Source: CAYUPI01 sp964446585
Lineage (GTDB): Bacteria; Verrucomicrobiota; Verrucomicrobiia; Limisphaerales; UBA8199
Reading direction: 5' to 3'
DNA: 64,000 bases
Assembly (NCBI GenBank): GCA_964446585.1
Contig: CAYUPI010000033.1
Span: forward strand, 1-64,000
Shown: in pieces, positions 32,914-42,323 of the stretch
Layout: the number at the start of each line of letters is the position of its first letter
Position numbering within the stretch: the first letter of the stretch is position 1
Program-made: the position numbers and the translations under genes
Notes under the pieces: model-generated
Database searches by the model: none
Told to the model about the DNA's origin: nothing
Seen by the model: the letters and a program-made list of their open reading frames with translations, nothing else

Positions 32914-33693
32914 ATGCGGTTCCTGGTCCATCCGGCTCACTTTGCGCTCCTCCTGCTCGTGGGGTTGGGAGCGAGTGGCTGCCTGCCATCAGGCCGCAGC
33001 TCGCTGGATGAGGAAAAAGAACCGCATTTTTTGGCCGGCAAAAGCCGCGCCAATGCGCTGGATTACCAGGGAGCACTGGGATGTTTCGAAAAGGCCGTGG
33101 AAGCGAATCCGCAGTCTTCGGTGGCGCATTTTGAAGCCGGCTTGCTTTATGAAAAATGCCAACAGGACTATGCGGCGGCGATTTATCATTTTGATCGGTT
33201 CCTGAAATTGCGTCCTCACTCCGAGTATGCAGAAGTGGTCAAACAGCGCATCATGGCTTGTAAACAGGAACTGGCGCGCACGGTTTCGCTGGGGCCTGTG
33301 ACGCAATCCTTGCAGCGCGGGTACGAACACCTCTCCGAGCAAAACAAGCGCTTGCAAGAGGAAGTCGAGCGCTGGCGTGCCTACGCCGCCCATCTTCAGA
33401 CGCTGACGAATTCGGCCGGCCAGAACCCGTCGGCGGCGCGCCCCGCACCCGTGCCACGACCAATGCCGAGCACGACCTCGACCGAGTCCACCGCTTCGAG
33501 CTCGCCTGCAGAGGTCCCGCGCACGAGCTCGGCGGCAACGACGGCGCGAACGCACACGGTGAAATCGGGTGAAACTCCGTCCGTAATTGCCCGGAAGTAT
33601 GGAATCAAGGTGGCGGCGTTGATGGCCGCCAACCCGCGCGTGGACGCTCGGCGGTTGCAGGTGGGACAGTCCCTAAATCTCCCCTCGCAATAA
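32914..33693 (+). CDS. Lipoprotein with TPR-like repeats and a C-terminal LysM domain
   Basis: A 259-residue protein with signal and lipobox LVGLGASGC. TPR-like helices follow (NALDYQGALGCFEKAVEANP, then HFEAGLLYEKCQQDYAAAIYH), then a coiled-coil segment (LSEQNKRLQEEVERWRAY) and a Ser/Thr/Pro linker. The LysM domain reads HTVKSGETPSVIARKYGIKV...LMAANPRVDARRLQVGQSL, which binds peptidoglycan. An AGG nine bases upstream favours the ATG at 32914; ATG 32905 and TTG 32878 are in frame. It probably tethers the outer membrane or a complex to the wall. Confidence 0.85.
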   Translation: MRFLVHPAHFALLLLVGLGASGCLPSGRSSLDEEKEPHFLAGKSRANALDYQGALGCFEKAVEANPQSSVAHFEAGLLYEKCQQDYAAAIYHFDRFLKLRPHSEYAEVVKQRIMACKQELARTVSLGPVTQSLQRGYEHLSEQNKRLQEEVERWRAYAAHLQTLTNSAGQNPSAARPAPVPRPMPSTTSTESTASSSPAEVPRTSSAATTARTHTVKSGETPSVIARKYGIKVAALMAANPRVDARRLQVGQSLNLPSQ

Positions 33694-33884
33694 AGATTGA
33701 ACAGATGCCGGACTGGCGGGGTCAATGGTGCAGGTTTCGTGTGCAGTGGGCGCGCAGGCAATTGCCTGGCCGGCGAGCAGCCGGCGCTGACCACGGGATC
33801 GGTTCGCAGTTTTTGCCACGCAAAGGCCTGAAAAGAGCCGGCGTACAGGGGTATTGGGGGGCCGGATAAAACTTGAAGATTTAT

Positions 33885-33914
33885 TTGACACTGGTTGAGC
33901 GATCCCGGTAAAAG
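33885..33914 (+). promoter_or_regulatory. Possible promoter of the exopolysaccharide operon
   Basis: TTGACA at 33885-33890 is followed 18 bp later by TAAAAG (4 of 6 matches), about 60 bp upstream of the beta-barrel gene. The 280-bp gap has no other feature I can support. Confidence 0.35.
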
Positions 33915-33974
33915 TTCGGTGGTGATGAGCTGGCCCTGCTTCTAATGGGTGCGAAGACAAGCAAATATTAATCT

Positions 33975-35261
33975 ATGAAAAGAATCGTTGCCTCTGTCGG
34001 TTTGGTTGCAGTCGGCGCGTCGGGCATTCATGCGGCTTCAATCGCTGCTTTGACTTCAGAAGGAACTAAACCGTGGAGCGTGTCAGCGACGCTTCGGAGC
34101 TTTTATGACGACAATGTCGGCACCGTTTCCAGTGGGCAGACAAAGTCGTTCGGATTCGAGATCAGCCCGGCTTTCAATCTGAATTGGGCGGTCGAGCAAA
34201 CCACCATGAGCCTGGGCTACGTTTATTCGTTCATCTACTACGAAAAGAAACCACCGGGGTTCGCAGATAAAGAGGATCAAACCCACTCCTTCAAGGCGAT
34301 GCTCAATCATGCATTCAGCGAGCGTTATGCTCTCAATGTGCAGGATTCCTTCGTCGTGGGCCAGGAGGCGGATTTGCTGCGGGCGGGCAGTACGTTCACC
34401 ACGTTCCAGCGCATACCCGGGAACAATATTCGCAATTACGGCGCGATCACCTTGAATGCGGAGATGACCCGCTTGTTCGGCGTGGAACTGGGCTACGATA
34501 ACACTTTTTTCGATTACGACGATGAGGGTGGGACCGTTTTCTCGCCCAGCCGCTCCGGCCTCCTCGACCGGATTGAGCACAAGTTTCACATCGACGGCCG
34601 CTGGAAAGTCCAGCCGCAGACCGTCGGGGTCCTGGGCTATGCTTATCGGCAGGTGGACTACACTGCCAACGAGCCGATCGGCCTGGGATTTGACCCCGCA
34701 ACGGGTTTTGTGGTCTTTCGGAGCGACTCCCGGAACAGTCGCTCGCACTACGGTTATCTGGGGGCCGACCATTCGTTTCGCCCGGACCTGACCGGCTCGG
34801 TGCGGATCGGCGCGCGCTATACGGAGTACCCCAATGAACCTGGTAATTCGACAGATATCGGCCCGTCGGTAAGCGCCAACCTGGTGTACACTTATATGCT
34901 GGAAAGCACGGCCCAAATCGGAATTTCACACGATATCAACACATCCGACCTGTTCAGCGCCCAAGGCAACAGCATCACCACCGACGCTGAAAGCACGGTA
35001 ATTTATGGCTCCATCAATCACCGCATCATGCCCGGCCTGTTCGGCAACGTGACCGCCCAGTTCCAGAATTCGACGCTCAACGGCGGCACGTTCAACAACG
35101 ACAGCGAGCGTTATTACCTGATCGGGTTAAACCTGGAGTATCGATTTAATCCTAATCTTTCGGCGCATGTCGGCTATAATTACGACAAACTGGATTCTGA
35201 GGTAAATAACCGAAGCTTTGATCGAAACAGGGTTTATTTGGGAGTCACCGCCAGTTATTAA
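33975..35261 (+). CDS. Outer-membrane beta-barrel protein of an exopolysaccharide locus
   Basis: This 428-residue protein has a signal peptide (RIVASVGLVAVGASGIHAAS), then many amphipathic strands with alternating aromatics (TTMSLGYVYSFIYYEKK, YGYLGADHSFRPDLTGSVRI, ESTAQIGISHDINTSD, YYLIGLNLEYRFNPNLSAHV). It ends VYLGVTASY, a terminal aromatic typical of outer-membrane barrels. It opens the locus with a Wzc-type kinase and Wza-type lipoprotein, so a role in passage of polysaccharide through the outer membrane is likely. A terminator-like hairpin separates it from the next gene. Confidence 0.85.
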   Translation: MKRIVASVGLVAVGASGIHAASIAALTSEGTKPWSVSATLRSFYDDNVGTVSSGQTKSFGFEISPAFNLNWAVEQTTMSLGYVYSFIYYEKKPPGFADKEDQTHSFKAMLNHAFSERYALNVQDSFVVGQEADLLRAGSTFTTFQRIPGNNIRNYGAITLNAEMTRLFGVELGYDNTFFDYDDEGGTVFSPSRSGLLDRIEHKFHIDGRWKVQPQTVGVLGYAYRQVDYTANEPIGLGFDPATGFVVFRSDSRNSRSHYGYLGADHSFRPDLTGSVRIGARYTEYPNEPGNSTDIGPSVSANLVYTYMLESTAQIGISHDINTSDLFSAQGNSITTDAESTVIYGSINHRIMPGLFGNVTAQFQNSTLNGGTFNNDSERYYLIGLNLEYRFNPNLSAHVGYNYDKLDSEVNNRSFDRNRVYLGVTASY

Positions 35262-35281
35262 CAAACCGCGACAAAATGTCC

Positions 35282-35318
35282 GGGGGGCTGGGCTGTTCGA
35301 CTAGCCCCTCTTTTTTTC
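35282..35318 (+). terminator. Rho-independent terminator between the barrel gene and the Wzc-type gene
   Basis: A ggggct/agcccc stem (35284-35289 with 35303-35308) is followed by a run of seven T (35311-35317). It sits only a few bases before the start of the next gene, so partial read-through or a separate promoter must supply the kinase. Confidence 0.7.
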
Positions 35319-35324
35319 TGACTT

Positions 35325-37490
35325 ATGGATCCACTCAAAGTTCCCCCGCCACAGGAAACCAAACTCCATTTCCTGGATTATTGGCGCATCATTCGCATCC
35401 GCAAGACTGTCATCCTGGCGGTCTTTTTGCTCGTCGTGATCACCGCGACACTGGTGACCTTTATTTTGCCGGAATCATTTTCCAGCACCGCCCGGATTAA
35501 AATTGAACGCGATCAAAGCGATATTTCCGGGATGCTGGGCGATCGCTCCTGGGCGGGCAGCTATGACCCGTACTTCATTCAAACCGAATTCGAGGTCATC
35601 CAATCCGAGGTTATTCTCGGCAAGGTTATTGCGGCCCTGGACCTGAACAAAACATGGGGAAAGAAGTACGCCAATGGCGAGCCGCTCAAGACCTCCGAGA
35701 CGATGCTCTTGCTCAAAGGCCGGATGGACTTGCGCCCCGTCCGGAATACCAGCCTTATTGAGATCCGCGTCTTCAGTGAACGACCCGAGGAGGCCGCGCA
35801 AATCGCTAACGCGGTCGCCGTCGCCTACAAAGACCATCGGCTGGAGCAACGACTCCAGATGAGCCGGGGCGGCATCAAAGCGCTCGAAGAACGCTGGGAC
35901 GAGCAGGAACGGAAGATTCGCGAGGCGCAGAAGAAGGTGGACGATTTGCGCGAGCAATTGCAAATCCCGGACGCGGTCGTGAATAATGATGCGCCCACGG
36001 TACTGCTGTCAGCAGAAACGCTCCGGAAGGTTTTGGCTTTGCGCATCGAAAGCACCGCCCAGTTGGCGAAGGAAGAAACGATGCTGACCCTGCTGAAGAA
36101 CTCATCCCCGGAAGACCTGGCGCAGATCCTGCCGCGGACGACTCCGGACTCGTTGCTCAGCTCGCGGCTCGAGCAGTTGATTATCGCCGACCAGAGCCTG
36201 CTCGTCAAAAGCAAGGATTATGGCCCCGACCATTCCGAGGTCGTCAAGGCCAAGGCCCAGGTCGCAGACTTGCGCGCGGACATCGAGAAACAGGTGGCGG
36301 GAATTATGAAGGCCCTCGAGGACAAAGTGGCTGGTTCGAGAAAGTATCTCGAAAAACTCGAAGCGGAAGAAAGACAGGCCACCACCAATGACATTACTAA
36401 AGCGGCTCAAAGCCGGCCTTACTTCGATGCCAAACGAGCCCTGGACGAACTGACGCGCTTTCGCCAGATCCTCAATATGAAGATCGCTTCCGAGAAAATT
36501 GACGTGGACCTGCCTAAGACAGCGATGGTGGAAATCATCGATCAGGCCCGGCCGGGGTTGCGACCGGTGCGTCCGAACAAACCGCTCAACATTGCGCTGG
36601 GGATCATCATCGGCTTGGTCGTAGGCGTTGGCCTTGCTTTCTTCATCGAATACCTGGACACGAGCGTCAAGACCATCGATGACGTCGAGCGTTCGTTGCA
36701 GACGGCTGTGCTTGGAGTTATTCCGCAAAATGTCAGCCTGTTGTTGGAGGAAGGGGCTGAGAGCCCGCATGCCGAGGCTTACCGTGTGTTGCGCACCAAC
36801 CTGTTGTTTTCACGCAAGGATGACAAACTGAACACGGTAGCTGTCGTCAGCGCCGGAGCCGGCGAAGGCAAATCCACCACCGTCTTCAACCTGGCGTCGG
36901 TGTTTGCCCAGAGTGGCCAGCGCACGCTGATGGTGGACTCAGACTTGCGACGGCCGACACTGCACAAGATGCTGCGCGTGAGCAACAATGTGGGGTTGAC
37001 CAATTACCTCTTGAAGCAAAACACGCTCGAAGAGGTCATTCAAACTACCAAGCTTCCGAACCTCGATTTCCTGGCCAGCGGCAAACTGCCCAGCAGTTCC
37101 CTGGGCATACTCAGTTCCTCCCAAATGAAGGCGCTCATCAGTGAGTTGAAGCAGCGCTATGATTTTGTGTTCTTCGACTCCCCGCCGATTATGGGCGTGA
37201 GCGACGCCTCGATTCTCGCCAGCGAAGTGGACATGACGCTCCAGATCATCCAGTATCGGCGATATCCACAGCCGATGAATATTCGTGCCAAGCAGTTGAT
37301 CGAAAAAGTCGGCGGCAACCTGGTGGGCATCGTGCTGAACAACATCAATATGTCGCAGGACGAAAGCTACTACTATTACAGCGGGTATTACCATGATTAC
37401 TACTCGCGCAATGACGAGCCGGAGCCGGCGCCGCGTGCCGAGTCTGCGACCGGAGGCAAGACCAGGTTGGACATCAAGCAGAAATATTGA
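35325..37490 (+). CDS. Polysaccharide co-polymerase with tyrosine autokinase (Wzc/BY-kinase)
   Basis: This 721-residue inner-membrane protein has a Wzz domain with a first span near 28-50 (VILAVFLLVVITATLVTFIL) and a long periplasmic coiled coil (about 180-360). A GNVR-like segment (RPGLRPVRPNKPLNIALG) precedes the second span near 428-445. The cytoplasmic BY-kinase domain has Walker A SAGAGEGKSTTVFNLA near 508, Walker A' TLMVDSDLRRPTLHK and Walker B FVFFDSPPI. The C-terminal tyrosine cluster ESYYYYSGYYHDYYS is the autophosphorylation tail. It controls chain length and assembly of exported polysaccharide. No phosphatase (Wzb) gene is nearby. Confidence 0.94.
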   Translation: MDPLKVPPPQETKLHFLDYWRIIRIRKTVILAVFLLVVITATLVTFILPESFSSTARIKIERDQSDISGMLGDRSWAGSYDPYFIQTEFEVIQSEVILGKVIAALDLNKTWGKKYANGEPLKTSETMLLLKGRMDLRPVRNTSLIEIRVFSERPEEAAQIANAVAVAYKDHRLEQRLQMSRGGIKALEERWDEQERKIREAQKKVDDLREQLQIPDAVVNNDAPTVLLSAETLRKVLALRIESTAQLAKEETMLTLLKNSSPEDLAQILPRTTPDSLLSSRLEQLIIADQSLLVKSKDYGPDHSEVVKAKAQVADLRADIEKQVAGIMKALEDKVAGSRKYLEKLEAEERQATTNDITKAAQSRPYFDAKRALDELTRFRQILNMKIASEKIDVDLPKTAMVEIIDQARPGLRPVRPNKPLNIALGIIIGLVVGVGLAFFIEYLDTSVKTIDDVERSLQTAVLGVIPQNVSLLLEEGAESPHAEAYRVLRTNLLFSRKDDKLNTVAVVSAGAGEGKSTTVFNLASVFAQSGQRTLMVDSDLRRPTLHKMLRVSNNVGLTNYLLKQNTLEEVIQTTKLPNLDFLASGKLPSSSLGILSSSQMKALISELKQRYDFVFFDSPPIMGVSDASILASEVDMTLQIIQYRRYPQPMNIRAKQLIEKVGGNLVGIVLNNINMSQDESYYYYSGYYHDYYSRNDEPEPAPRAESATGGKTRLDIKQKY

Positions 37491-37512
37491 GACTGCGAGC
37501 TGATCCATTTAC

Positions 37513-38304
37513 ATGATCCATACGAAATTCTGCGGGTTATTCGGGATTGGGAGCACGGTCGGCGGGATGGTGCTCGTGGGGTTCCTTCTGGCGGGTTGCG
37601 AATCATTGTCTCCGGATCCGACTTTCACCGAGGCGCAATCGGCGGCAACGAACACCTCGGGCGCGAACCTGGCGGGAGCGGCACTGGCGGCCAATGGAGG
37701 GACCGCAGCCTCGACGACTAATCCAAACCCAACAGCCCCGACGGTTAAGCCAGGCACGGTCGCCCGTGCCGCAAACCCACCGGTAGAAAGCCCTGTGGCC
37801 ACCCCGACGCCCGCGCAGGGTGACAAAACTGAGATCATCAATATCGGGGATACCTTGACCATCACATTCTCGGATTTGCCTATCGGTCTACAGCCGATTG
37901 AACAGCAGGTCAGGGGCGATGGCAGCATCACACTTATCGAAAATCAGACGTTTACCGCAGCAGGAAAGTCCCGAGGAGAACTGGAGAAAGAAATCAGAGC
38001 GCGCTATGTGCCTCGGATCTACACCAAGATGACTGTTACCATCAAGCCCTTGGAGAGATTTTTTTTCATCGGCGGCGAAGTCCGCGTGCCAGGAAAGCAG
38101 ACATATACCGGGCCCATTACGGTCCTCAAAGCCATTCAGTCCGCAGGCGACTTCACCGATTTTGCCAAGAGGACGCGAGTAAGATTAAGGCGGCTTAACG
38201 GCAAGCAGGAGACAATCGACTGCATCAAAGCCCGGGAAAACCCAGCTCTGGATCTACCCGTCTTCCCGGGCGACACGATCCACGTGCCTCGGCGCCTCTT
38301 TTGA
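37513..38304 (+). CDS. Polysaccharide export lipoprotein (Wza-type)
   Basis: This 263-residue lipoprotein has the lipobox GFLLAGC near residue 25. A Thr/Ala/Pro-rich linker precedes the poly-export domain from about 110 (IINIGDTLTITFSDLP, GDGSITLI, GKSRGELEKEIRARYV) and a single SLBB-like segment (FFIGGEVRVPGKQTYTGPIT). It ends FPGDTIHVPRRLF. It forms the periplasmic/outer-membrane export channel partner of the Wzc-type kinase, whose gene ends 22 bp upstream. Its stop overlaps the FHA gene start (TGATG). Confidence 0.92.
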   Translation: MIHTKFCGLFGIGSTVGGMVLVGFLLAGCESLSPDPTFTEAQSAATNTSGANLAGAALAANGGTAASTTNPNPTAPTVKPGTVARAANPPVESPVATPTPAQGDKTEIINIGDTLTITFSDLPIGLQPIEQQVRGDGSITLIENQTFTAAGKSRGELEKEIRARYVPRIYTKMTVTIKPLERFFFIGGEVRVPGKQTYTGPITVLKAIQSAGDFTDFAKRTRVRLRRLNGKQETIDCIKARENPALDLPVFPGDTIHVPRRLF

Positions 38305-38693
38305 TGGTGCACCTTCGCATTGTTTCCGGCAAAACGGCGGGGACCGGCCTGGTCACCCGCCGTTTTCCTGTACGGATTGGCCGCGCATCTGATGCGGACC
38401 TGCGCCTCGAAGAACAAGGCGTTTGGGACGAACATCTGCGGCTGGAATTCGATGCCGTCGAGGGCTTCGTGGTGCAAACGGCGCCGCATGCTTTAGCAGC
38501 CGTCAACGGCCACTCGATTCAACGCGCCGTGCTGCGGAATGGCGACCTGCTTGAAGTCGGCTCCGCTCGAATCCAGTTTTGGCTGAGCGAAACGCGCCAA
38601 GCGGGCCTGCGGCTGCGCGAAGGGCTCATCTGGGCGGCGATAGCGGCGATCTCACTCGGCCAGGTCGTTCTCATCTATTGGCTGCTGCAATAA
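38304..38693 (+). CDS. FHA-domain protein with C-terminal membrane anchor
   Basis: The 129-residue protein is one forkhead-associated domain: TRRFPVRIGRASDADLRLEE with the conserved Gly-Arg-x-Ser, WDEHLRLEF in the position of the SxxH loop, and AVNGHSIQRAVLRNGDLLEVG. A single C-terminal span follows (LIWAAIAAISLGQVVLIYWLL). FHA domains usually bind phosphothreonine. Its start overlaps the Wza-type stop, so it belongs to the export operon and could read a phosphorylation state there. SxxH is changed to DEHL, so phosphopeptide binding is uncertain. Confidence 0.82.
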   Translation: MVHLRIVSGKTAGTGLVTRRFPVRIGRASDADLRLEEQGVWDEHLRLEFDAVEGFVVQTAPHALAAVNGHSIQRAVLRNGDLLEVGSARIQFWLSETRQAGLRLREGLIWAAIAAISLGQVVLIYWLLQ

Positions 38694-38799
38694 TCCGGTG
38701 GATGAGCCGTTGAATCGTTAAATTAGATCGTCATGTCGTTGACACGTCGGACGGACCTCTCTCCGGTTCAACTGTAAAACGACACGACGGTTCAAGGAG

Positions 38800-40353
38800 T
38801 CAATGGCGAAAATGCCTCACGCCGGTAAACGCCATGGACATTTGACGTTCGTCGGCGGTGGCAATGACTTCACCATCGCGCACGGAGCCGCCGGGCTGGA
38901 TGGCCGCAGTCGCCCCCGCCTCGGCCGCTGCTTTCAGGCCGTCTGCAAAAGGAAAAAAGGCGTCACTGCACACTACGCTGCCCTTCAGAGACAGGCCGGC
39001 TTCGCCGGCTTTCCAAACCGCCAGGCGACTCGCGTCCACACGACTCATCTGGCCGGCACCTATTCCTAGAGTTCGATCGGCCGCAACATAGACGATTGCG
39101 TTGGACTTCACATGCTTGACTACGCGCCAGCCGAAAAGCATCGCGCTGAGTTCGTGGGGGGTCGGGCCGCGGCGCGTCACCACTTTCAGGTCCTCTGCTT
39201 TCGTGCTCTGCGTGTCGCGCTGCTGCAACAAGAACGAATCGGCCCCCACACTGCGCAGGTCCCAGGGTCGCACGCTGAGCGGCGATTTCAAGGTTCTGAG
39301 CAGTCGCAGGTTCTTCTTTTTGTGCAGGGTTTCCAGCGCGTCGGGCGCAAAATCGGGCGCGACGATCACCTCACTGAAGATTTCGGCGATCGCCGCGGCG
39401 GCGGGACCATCGAGCGGCTGATTGACTGCGATGATGCCGCCGAAGGGCGCCTGTCGATCCGTGGCGAACGCTTTGTTCCAGGCCTCGCGCAAAGTCGCTC
39501 CCTGCCCGACGCCACAAGGGTTGGTGTGCTTGAGGATGGCCAGTGTGGGCGGCCCGGCTTCAAACTCGGCAATGAGCGCCGCCGCGGCAGTCAGATCCAG
39601 AATATTGTTGTAGGAAAGCTCCTTACCATGGAGTTGCTGGAAATAATCGCCGAAATTGCCATAGAGTGCCGCCGATTGATGTGGATTTTCCCCGTACCGC
39701 AGCGTCTGGACCAGAGGAGCGTGGACAAACAACGAACCTGGCAACAACTGCGGTGACGCCGCGAGAAGAATTTTTTCCAGGTAAGCGGCGATGGCCGCAT
39801 CGTAGGCGGCTGTGCGTGCGAAAGCTTTCGCCGCCAGCCTGCGCCGCAATTCGAGCGTCGTCTGCCCCGTTTCCTGGATCTGTTGCGCGACCGCAGAATA
39901 ATCAGCGGGGTCAACAACGACCGTGACGCTCTCGTGGTTCTTCCCGGCGCTCCGTAACATCGAAGGTCCACCGATATCAATATTCTCAATCGATTCCGTC
40001 AGGAAGACATCGGCCTTGGCGACTGTTTGCTCAAAGGGGTACAAGTTTACGACGACCAGGTCGATCGGCAGAATGTTTTGCGCGAGAGCCGCCGCTTCGT
40101 GGCTTTCGTTGCCTCGGATGAACAGCAGGCCCCCATGGACTCTCGGGTGCAAAGTCTTTACCCGACCGTCGAGCATCTCGGGAAAACCCGTGTAGGCGCT
40201 GAGATCAGTCACCGTCAGCCCGGCTTCCCGCAGTGTCTTTGCTGTGCCGCCGGTGGAAATTAATTCGATACTTGATGCTGCGAGAGTTTTTGCGAGAGGA
40301 AGCAGGCCGGTTTTGTCGGAAACTGAGAGCAGGGCGCGTCGAATTTTCTCCAT
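38800..40353 (-). CDS. purH: Bifunctional AICAR formyltransferase/IMP cyclohydrolase (PurH)
   Basis: PurH performs the last two steps of IMP synthesis. The 517-residue protein has the MGS-like IMP cyclohydrolase domain at the N-terminus (RALLSVSDKTGLLPLAKTL, STGGTAKTLREAG, DGRVKTLHPRVHGGLL, DIGGPSMLRSAGKN). The AICAR transformylase domain follows (YGENPHQSAALY, KHTNPCGVG, APFGGIIAVNQ) and ends at the diagnostic MAFTGVRHFRH. The length is normal. It follows ribE at 103 bp on the same strand. Downstream, 38693-38800 holds only a degenerate octamer-like stretch. Confidence 0.97.
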   Translation of the reverse strand: MEKIRRALLSVSDKTGLLPLAKTLAASSIELISTGGTAKTLREAGLTVTDLSAYTGFPEMLDGRVKTLHPRVHGGLLFIRGNESHEAAALAQNILPIDLVVVNLYPFEQTVAKADVFLTESIENIDIGGPSMLRSAGKNHESVTVVVDPADYSAVAQQIQETGQTTLELRRRLAAKAFARTAAYDAAIAAYLEKILLAASPQLLPGSLFVHAPLVQTLRYGENPHQSAALYGNFGDYFQQLHGKELSYNNILDLTAAAALIAEFEAGPPTLAILKHTNPCGVGQGATLREAWNKAFATDRQAPFGGIIAVNQPLDGPAAAAIAEIFSEVIVAPDFAPDALETLHKKKNLRLLRTLKSPLSVRPWDLRSVGADSFLLQQRDTQSTKAEDLKVVTRRGPTPHELSAMLFGWRVVKHVKSNAIVYVAADRTLGIGAGQMSRVDASRLAVWKAGEAGLSLKGSVVCSDAFFPFADGLKAAAEAGATAAIQPGGSVRDGEVIATADERQMSMAFTGVRHFRH

Positions 40354-40456
40354 AGCCGGCGAAAAGCTTCCTCAAACCTATCGAGCCAGTCAATTGGCAA
40401 AGAATTTTCCCGCGCGATTGATGGAGTCCGCGCGTCCCCGGGCGCACTCCGCCACT

Positions 40457-41083
40457 TTAGTCGAGGAGTCGCCTTCGTCGCTTGGCCGGTTCGACAAATT
40501 TCTCAACGTACTTGCCAATCAGGTCTGCCTCGAGGTTGACCAGGTCACCCACTCTGCGCTCGCGCAACGCAGTGACTTCGCGAGTGCGAGGGATTATCCA
40601 GACGCGAAAGCTTCGCGGTCGGACGCCCGCCACCGTCAGACTGATGCCATCAGCAGCGATCGAGCCTTTGAAGACCACGCAGCGCATGACCTCGGCTGGC
40701 GCGGCAATGTCCAGCATGTAGTCCTGTCCAGCTCGTTCCCAACGGACGATTTTGCCAACGCCATCGATGTGGCCAGTTACAAAATGGCCGCCAAGCCGGC
40801 CATCGGCCCGCAGAGGGCGCTCGAGGTTGACGAGCGAGCCGCGTCGGACGGACCGCAAGTTGGTGCGTCGCCAGGTTTCCATGAGCAAATCGAACTGGGC
40901 GAGCTTGTGAGTGCCGCGCGCGGCCAATTTAACGACCGTCAAGCAGCAACCGTTCACGGCCAGACTGTCGCCAACTTTCAAGCCTCGAGCGCAGCGGGTG
41001 GTTCGAACAACCAACTTGATGGATTTTTTAGCTGGCTGGACTCGCTCGACTACTCCGGTTTCTTCGACCAGGCCTGTAAACAT
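40457..41083 (-). CDS. ribE: Riboflavin synthase (alpha chain)
   Basis: Riboflavin synthase dismutates two lumazine molecules to riboflavin. The true start is the ATG at 41083 giving MFTGLVEETGVVERV; the longer frame adds unrelated residues. The protein has the two tandem lumazine-binding halves, the first with LKVGDSLAVNGCCLTV, the second starting GGHFVTGHIDGVGKIV and containing KGSIAADGISLTVAGV. The C-terminus is unusually basic (PAKRRRRLLD). It lies 58 bp downstream of ribD. The gene is named ribE in the Bacillus/general scheme and ribC in some others. Confidence 0.95.
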   Translation of the reverse strand: MFTGLVEETGVVERVQPAKKSIKLVVRTTRCARGLKVGDSLAVNGCCLTVVKLAARGTHKLAQFDLLMETWRRTNLRSVRRGSLVNLERPLRADGRLGGHFVTGHIDGVGKIVRWERAGQDYMLDIAAPAEVMRCVVFKGSIAADGISLTVAGVRPRSFRVWIIPRTREVTALRERRVGDLVNLEADLIGKYVEKFVEPAKRRRRLLD

Positions 41084-41141
41084 GACGCCGAAAGAGTAAG
41101 GCACGGCTGGCCAGATCCCAAAAGGATTCTGCCGCAAGGCC

Positions 41142-42305
41142 TTAAAAAGGCCGGCGGAGGATCCGCGCTCGCAAGAGGAGATCTGGGCCAAGTCTGCGCC
41201 ATTCGATGTCCGTCAGCCGAATCGCTTCATCCAAGGCAGACACCCCTTTCCCGCCCACGGCCGGGATCGAGTCTCGCCCTCCGAGGACTTTCGGGGCATA
41301 GAAAAATTCCACGCGATGGGCCAGGCCTTGCAGCAGGAAGGAGGCATTAACTTCGCCGCCGCCCTCGACCAACAGGCTCGTGACATTTTCGGAGCCGAGC
41401 TTCTTCAAGAGCCACCGAAGGTCGAGCGCGGGAAAAGAAGAAAGCTTTGAACTCGAGGCCTTTGAAGTTCGAACTGGTGCCACTAGCACTCGAACGCGTT
41501 TTGCCAGTGCTGCGACGCGGGATTTCGAAGCCAAGTCACTAACGACTATGGTCGTCAGCGCAGCTTGCTCGTCGGTCACCACCCTGGTGTTCAAAGGCGT
41601 TCGCGCCCGGGCGTCGAGAATAATGCGCCGCAGTTCCTTGCCGCCCCGATTCCGACGCTTAGCCGCCGTCCCACGAACCGTCAGGCTCGGGTTGTCAGCG
41701 AGTATCGTCCCAATCCCAACCAGAATGGAGTCAGCGCCCCGCCGCAGATTCATGGCGTAAGCGCGGGCCGGTGCGCAGGTAATCCATTTCGACTCACCTG
41801 TGGCCGTAGCAATTTTGCCGTCAAGAGTCATGGCCGCTTTCACCGTGACGAATGGCGTGCGCTTGACTATCCAATGGTTAAAAGCAGGGTTGAGTTGCTC
41901 GCAGAGGCTGCCCAGCATGCCGTAGTCAACCTCCAGACCTCCGCGCTCCAAAATCGGCCATGCCCGGCCGCGATGCCGCGGATTGGGATCGACCGCGCCC
42001 GCGACCAGTCGGGTGATTCCCGCCGCCAGTATCGCCGAGGTGCAGGGGAGCGTGCGGCCCCGCGTGCTGCATGGTTCGAGCGTTACATAAAGCGTCGTGG
42101 CCTGCGTGCTGTTGCCACGCTTCTGCGCGTCGAGAATGGCTTCGATCTCAGCGTGTGGCTCCCCCGCCCGGTGGTGCCAGCCGCGGCCCACGACGCGCCC
42201 GCATTTCACGAGGATGGCACCGACCATCGGGTTGGGGGAAGTTGCGCCATAGCCGCGCCGGGCCAGGCGCAAGGCCTCCCGCATATAGTCCTCGTCAGTG
42301 GTCAT
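41142..42305 (-). CDS. ribD: Riboflavin biosynthesis deaminase/reductase (RibD)
   Basis: RibD deaminates the pyrimidine intermediate and reduces its ribose side chain. The N-terminal deaminase has GATSPNPMVGAILV, the zinc ligands in GEPHAEIEA and LEPCSTRGRTLPCTSAIL. The reductase has TVKAAMTLDGKIATATGESKWIT, RRGADSILVGIGTILADNPSLTVR and LLVEGGGEVNASFL. The ATG at 42305 is preferred because the upstream ATG at 42320 lies next to a repeat fragment (42324-42347). No FMN riboswitch is visible in the 50-bp leader. Confidence 0.95.
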   Translation of the reverse strand: MTTDEDYMREALRLARRGYGATSPNPMVGAILVKCGRVVGRGWHHRAGEPHAEIEAILDAQKRGNSTQATTLYVTLEPCSTRGRTLPCTSAILAAGITRLVAGAVDPNPRHRGRAWPILERGGLEVDYGMLGSLCEQLNPAFNHWIVKRTPFVTVKAAMTLDGKIATATGESKWITCAPARAYAMNLRRGADSILVGIGTILADNPSLTVRGTAAKRRNRGGKELRRIILDARARTPLNTRVVTDEQAALTTIVVSDLASKSRVAALAKRVRVLVAPVRTSKASSSKLSSFPALDLRWLLKKLGSENVTSLLVEGGGEVNASFLLQGLAHRVEFFYAPKVLGGRDSIPAVGGKGVSALDEAIRLTDIEWRRLGPDLLLRARILRRPF

Positions 42306-42323
42306 GGGAAGCCTCGACATGCT

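Noticed and set aside
40244..41350. Long plus-strand ORF over the ribE region
   Set aside because: It is antisense to purH, ribE and ribD, which have clear family motifs.
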